The notes below the pieces were generated by a model. The model saw only the letters and a program-made list of their open reading frames with translations. It was not told the origin of the DNA and ran no database searches. A DNA stretch of 64,000 bases from Candidatus Hartigia pinicola (lineage in GTDB: Bacteria > Pseudomonadota > Gammaproteobacteria > Enterobacterales > Enterobacteriaceae), in assembly GCA_020541205.1 (NCBI GenBank), contig CP048208.1:1302001-1366000 (forward strand), in the 5' to 3' direction. Shown here piece after piece: positions 59,731-64,000 of this stretch (positions within the stretch are counted from its first letter, which is position 1; every line of letters begins with the position of its first letter). The position numbers and the translations under genes were made by a program.

Positions 59731-60139
59731 AATAAAATAATGAATGATTAAGCAAAATATGATATTATTTCATTAAGTTAAAATAATATCATATGATGTA
59801 AAATGACTAGTTTAATATATACTTATAATTATAATTACGTGAGTTTTAAAATAATATTAAATAATCTACATTATATATCTATCTATATTTACTGCGACAT
59901 CTTCATTATAATCATTTTCAATATAAAAAATTTATTTATTTTTACAATCACTATAGTGAAAAAACACATTTAACTCATAAGTAAATAAAATATCATAACT
60001 TTCGATGAATTATTCATGTAAAAGATATATATTGACTTGTCTAAAAATATTAATAATATTAACTATTTATATTATTTTATTATTCATAAAATAATTGCTG
60101 TTTAATTAAGATATAATATTAATCATATGATTTCTAGTA
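59731..60139. other. Gene-free stretch between sapA and nudJ remnants
   Basis: About 400 nt of AT-rich sequence with no frame or structure recognised. The sap and mnmA blocks are not adjacent in E. coli, so a join probably lies here. Confidence 0.4.
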
Positions 60140-60550
60140 TTGTTATATATCTACTATTTAGTCTCTACTGTCCTATCATTTTAAAATGTAGTAAAATTCA
60201 CAGTTCAATTATTTGTTAAATTAACGTTATATTTTTATGTTGTTATTTACCTCTTTTCGCAAACTACATGTAAATATTAATTAATAGCTTGTCACTGTTC
60301 ACTGTAAAAAAATCTTTTTTAGACCCAATATAATACTTCTAACAATTATTTATATCAAAGCATTATAATATTTTTTATTCATTTATATTCTGTTTGCAAT
60401 TTAAAGAGATTGTTTACTCTCACTACTGAACGCAAATAATTATTGGTTTTCTATCTACTTTATACATTTTCTAAATATTAAAAATAAAAATTATAAAAAT
60501 TTTAAAGAAAATCTCAATAGCTTTTAATGGTTTGAATAGAGAATATTTTT
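60140..60550 (+). pseudogene. nudJ: Possible remnant of nudJ (Nudix hydrolase)
   Basis: In enterics nudJ lies directly before mnmA on the same strand. Near 60508-60541 the plus strand reads ENLNSF*WFE*R, comparable to EMIGDFNWPFTKG at the NudJ C-terminus. Just upstream LSTLYIF*I compares with RSPLVAESI. No N-terminal Nudix box could be read. The extent is estimated from the gene length. Confidence 0.4.
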
Positions 60551-60624
60551 ATTCTGAGTCTAGTGTAATAAAAATAAAATATGGTAAAGTATAGTGGTTC
60601 ATTTTTAAGCAATGAGAGTATACT

Positions 60625-61731
60625 ATGTCAGATAACAAGAGAAAAATAGTCGTCGTTGGTATGTCCGGTGGTGTTGACTCCTCTGTTTCGGCTTATTTGC
60701 TTCAGAAACAAGGCTATCGCGTTGTGGGGCTATTCATGAAAAATTGGGAAGAAGATGACAACGAAAAATATTGTGCTTCTGCAAAAGATCTCTCTGACGC
60801 TCAAGCGGTTTGCAAAAAACTATCTATTGAACTTCATACTATAAACTTTGCTACAGAATATTGGGATAATGTCTTTAAACACTTTTTATCTGAATACAAA
60901 GCAGGTCGGACTCCTAATCCAGATATTCTTTGCAATAAAGAAATTAAATTTAAAGCTTTTCTTGAATTCGCGATTGAAGAACTTAACGCAAATTATATTG
61001 CAACTGGTCATTACGTTCGTCGTCGTGATCTTAATGGTAAAAGCCAACTACTACGCGGGATAGATACCAATAAAGATCAAAGTTATTTTCTACATACTCT
61101 TAGTTATAAACAAATCAGTAAAAGTTTATTCCCGTTAGGACGACTCAACAAATCTGATGTACGATGCATTGCTGAGGAAGTAGGCCTAATAACTGCAAAG
61201 AAAAAAGACTCAACTGGCATTTGTTTTATTGGTAAACGAAAGTTTCGTGATTTTCTTAGTCGCTATTTACCTGCTCAACCAGGTCCGATTATAACTATTG
61301 ATGGAAAAATCATTGGTCAACATGAAGGTTTGATGTATCACACACTTAATCAACGTAAAGGACTCCGTATTGGTGGAATCAAATATAGTTCTAATAAGCC
61401 TTGGTATGTAGTTGATAAAAATGTTTCCACTAATGTCTTGATTGTAGCACAAGGGCGTGATAATACTAGACTAATCTCAACAGGCCTTATTGCCCAACCA
61501 TTGGACTGGGTTAATAGAATACCACTCACGCAAGTTTTGCGTTGTGTTGTTAAAACACGTTATCGTCAAGAAGATATTGCTTGTACAGTGATTCCACTGA
61601 ATGAAAAAAAAGTAAAAGTAATCTTTGACTATCCAGTTCAAGCAGTTACCCCAGGTCAATCAGCAGTGTTTTATATTAATGCAATTTGCCTTGGTGGTGG
61701 AGTTATTGAATCTCGTGTTCAAAAGCAATAG
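60625..61731 (+). CDS. mnmA: tRNA-specific 2-thiouridylase MnmA
   Basis: Thiolates U34 of Lys, Glu and Gln tRNAs, using ATP and sulfur relayed through the Tus proteins. The 368 residues equal the E. coli length. The PP-loop is GMSGGVDSS (residues 12-20). The catalytic cysteines are C103 in [12 protein letters not shown] and C200 in [23 protein letters not shown] and [17 protein letters not shown] are family blocks. The start follows AATGAGAGTATACT. Its neighbours nudJ and hflD are remnants, and purB follows: the ancestral nudJ-mnmA-hflD-purB order. Confidence 0.98.
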   Translation: MSDNKRKIVVVGMSGGVDSSVSAYLLQKQGYRVVGLFMKNWEEDDNEKYCASAKDLSDAQAVCKKLSIELHTINFATEYWDNVFKHFLSEYKAGRTPNPDILCNKEIKFKAFLEFAIEELNANYIATGHYVRRRDLNGKSQLLRGIDTNKDQSYFLHTLSYKQISKSLFPLGRLNKSDVRCIAEEVGLITAKKKDSTGICFIGKRKFRDFLSRYLPAQPGPIITIDGKIIGQHEGLMYHTLNQRKGLRIGGIKYSSNKPWYVVDKNVSTNVLIVAQGRDNTRLISTGLIAQPLDWVNRIPLTQVLRCVVKTRYRQEDIACTVIPLNEKKVKVIFDYPVQAVTPGQSAVFYINAICLGGGVIESRVQKQ

Positions 61732-62255
61732 TAGCTAAAATTGTTTTAATATCACGCTGTCACCGTCAGGCATCTATTATCTACTCTTGATATTGATAGC
61801 AATGATTCACAAAAAACTTACAAACAAGTCTTAATATTATATACTAACCTATAGTGTCTAGACAGAATAGAGTAATACAAGTTTCTCTACTGCAGTCACT
61901 CGCTATATGCTTAATATGAAAGTCCTTAAGCACCACGTGAACAAAAATAAATAAAGAACAGTCAACTAAGTCAATATGTTGAACAATTCGAACGCCAAGA
62001 AAATTATTTTTAACTAATGTCTAAAGGCACTTTTTATGATTCATCTAACATTTATATCGATAAAATTCATTCACTTGAACTACATATTCAAGTAACAGGA
62101 TCACCTAAAATTTTAAAAGCTCACTGGTTTCAGCATACTCTAATACACTTTTACTGAGCGGTATTCTCAGTGTTGTTCTTTATCAGACAGTAAGGAGAAA
62201 TCTATATAAAATTACTATTTACTCGAAGACAATTCATTAAACATACGTAATATAT
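61731..62255 (+). pseudogene. hflD: Remnant of hflD
   Basis: It fills the space between mnmA and purB exactly where enterics carry hflD. TRYMLNMKVLKHH (61898-61936) aligns with TRYTLSLMVLERK. LMSKGTFYD and then IYIDKIHSLELHIQVTGSP (about 62014-62106) align with LMSAMAAIYVD and IQVTGSP. AVFSVLFFIRQ*GEIYIKLL and FTRRQFIKH align with the C-terminal AAVLWHQVGGGRLQLMFSRN. At least three stops and a frame change are present. No translatable product remains. Confidence 0.82.
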
Positions 62256-62272
62256 TTTCTCTTACTTTTTAA

Positions 62273-63661
<1,389 letters not shown>

Positions 63662-64000
63662 TATCTTACTATTATTGAAAACAGCTCATGAAGTCATTTT
63701 TTCTTTTATTATATGAGAACGTGTTCAAATACCAAAAATATTTTAGTTTTTATAGAATAGCTCAGAAAATAGTCTAATAAACAAATCTCTAAATAAGTAG
63801 AAATATGTTCTCTCAATAACTGACCATAAATGTTTACATATAACCTAAAAAAACGTGCAATGTACTAGAATTTATCTCATTTAATCATTTGGACTATAAC
63901 TTAATAACTCGCTATAAAAACTTTTATATTATCACAATAACTTTAACATTATTTCCTATTATACTGCTACAGTATCTATTATTCATCATGAGATTTAATG
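63662..64000. other. Gene-free stretch after purB
   Basis: About 340 nt to the window edge. In enterics phoP follows purB on the same strand; no phoP start or remnant was recognised. No terminator hairpin is evident. Confidence 0.4.

Overview
This window looks like the chromosome of a host-restricted gammaproteobacterial endosymbiont of the Enterobacterales, in an intermediate and messy stage of genome reduction. The sequence is very AT-rich. Twenty-seven intact protein genes cover about 23 kb of 64 kb (roughly 36 percent), and long AT-rich stretches without open frames separate them. Every intact gene has a close, colinear Escherichia/Serratia counterpart. From memory, low coding density with low GC and many dead genes best resembles Serratia symbiotica of the aphid Cinara cedri, but the species is an inference. 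No rRNA, tRNA, CRISPR array, prophage or intact insertion sequence was seen.

Layout from left to right: (1) tpiA and pfkA, convergent across a 5.5-kb desert; (2) mlaA alone between deserts; (3) dnaB-alr, then uvrA and ssb, divergent; (4) a 6-kb desert; (5) the former rpoN-hpf-ptsN-rapZ-npr operon, in which only rapZ survives, followed by the LPS/envelope block lptB-lptA-lptC-kdsC-kdsD (minus) and mlaF-mlaE-mlaD-mlaC-mlaB, ibaG, murA (plus); (6) degS remnant, degQ, zapG, zapE remnant, rplM-rpsI; (7) fabI and a decayed sapABCDF operon; (8) nudJ remnant, mnmA, hflD remnant, purB. Within each block the gene order is that of free-living enterics. Between blocks the joins differ, so the chromosome was rearranged before or during erosion.

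The deserts are not featureless. Translating them where enteric synteny predicts a gene gives stop-riddled but alignable remnants of sapA, degS, rpoN, ptsN, npr, yrbG and hflD, with weaker traces of hpf, zapE, nudJ and sbp. Most changes are G/C-to-A/T. The sap operon is a younger casualty: sapB differs from an intact 321-residue gene only by one extra T in each of two T homopolymers, while sapC, sapD and sapF carry more damage.

Functionally the survivors are housekeeping and envelope genes: glycolysis (tpiA, pfkA), replication and repair (dnaB, ssb, uvrA), cell wall (alr, murA), fatty acids (fabI), LPS core precursor and transport (kdsC, kdsD, lptABC), outer-membrane lipid asymmetry (mlaA plus mlaFEDCB), periplasmic quality control (degQ), division (zapG), translation (rplM, rpsI, mnmA) and purines (purB). 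I found no convincing undescribed system; the main interest lies in the readable gene fossils and the homopolymer frameshifts.
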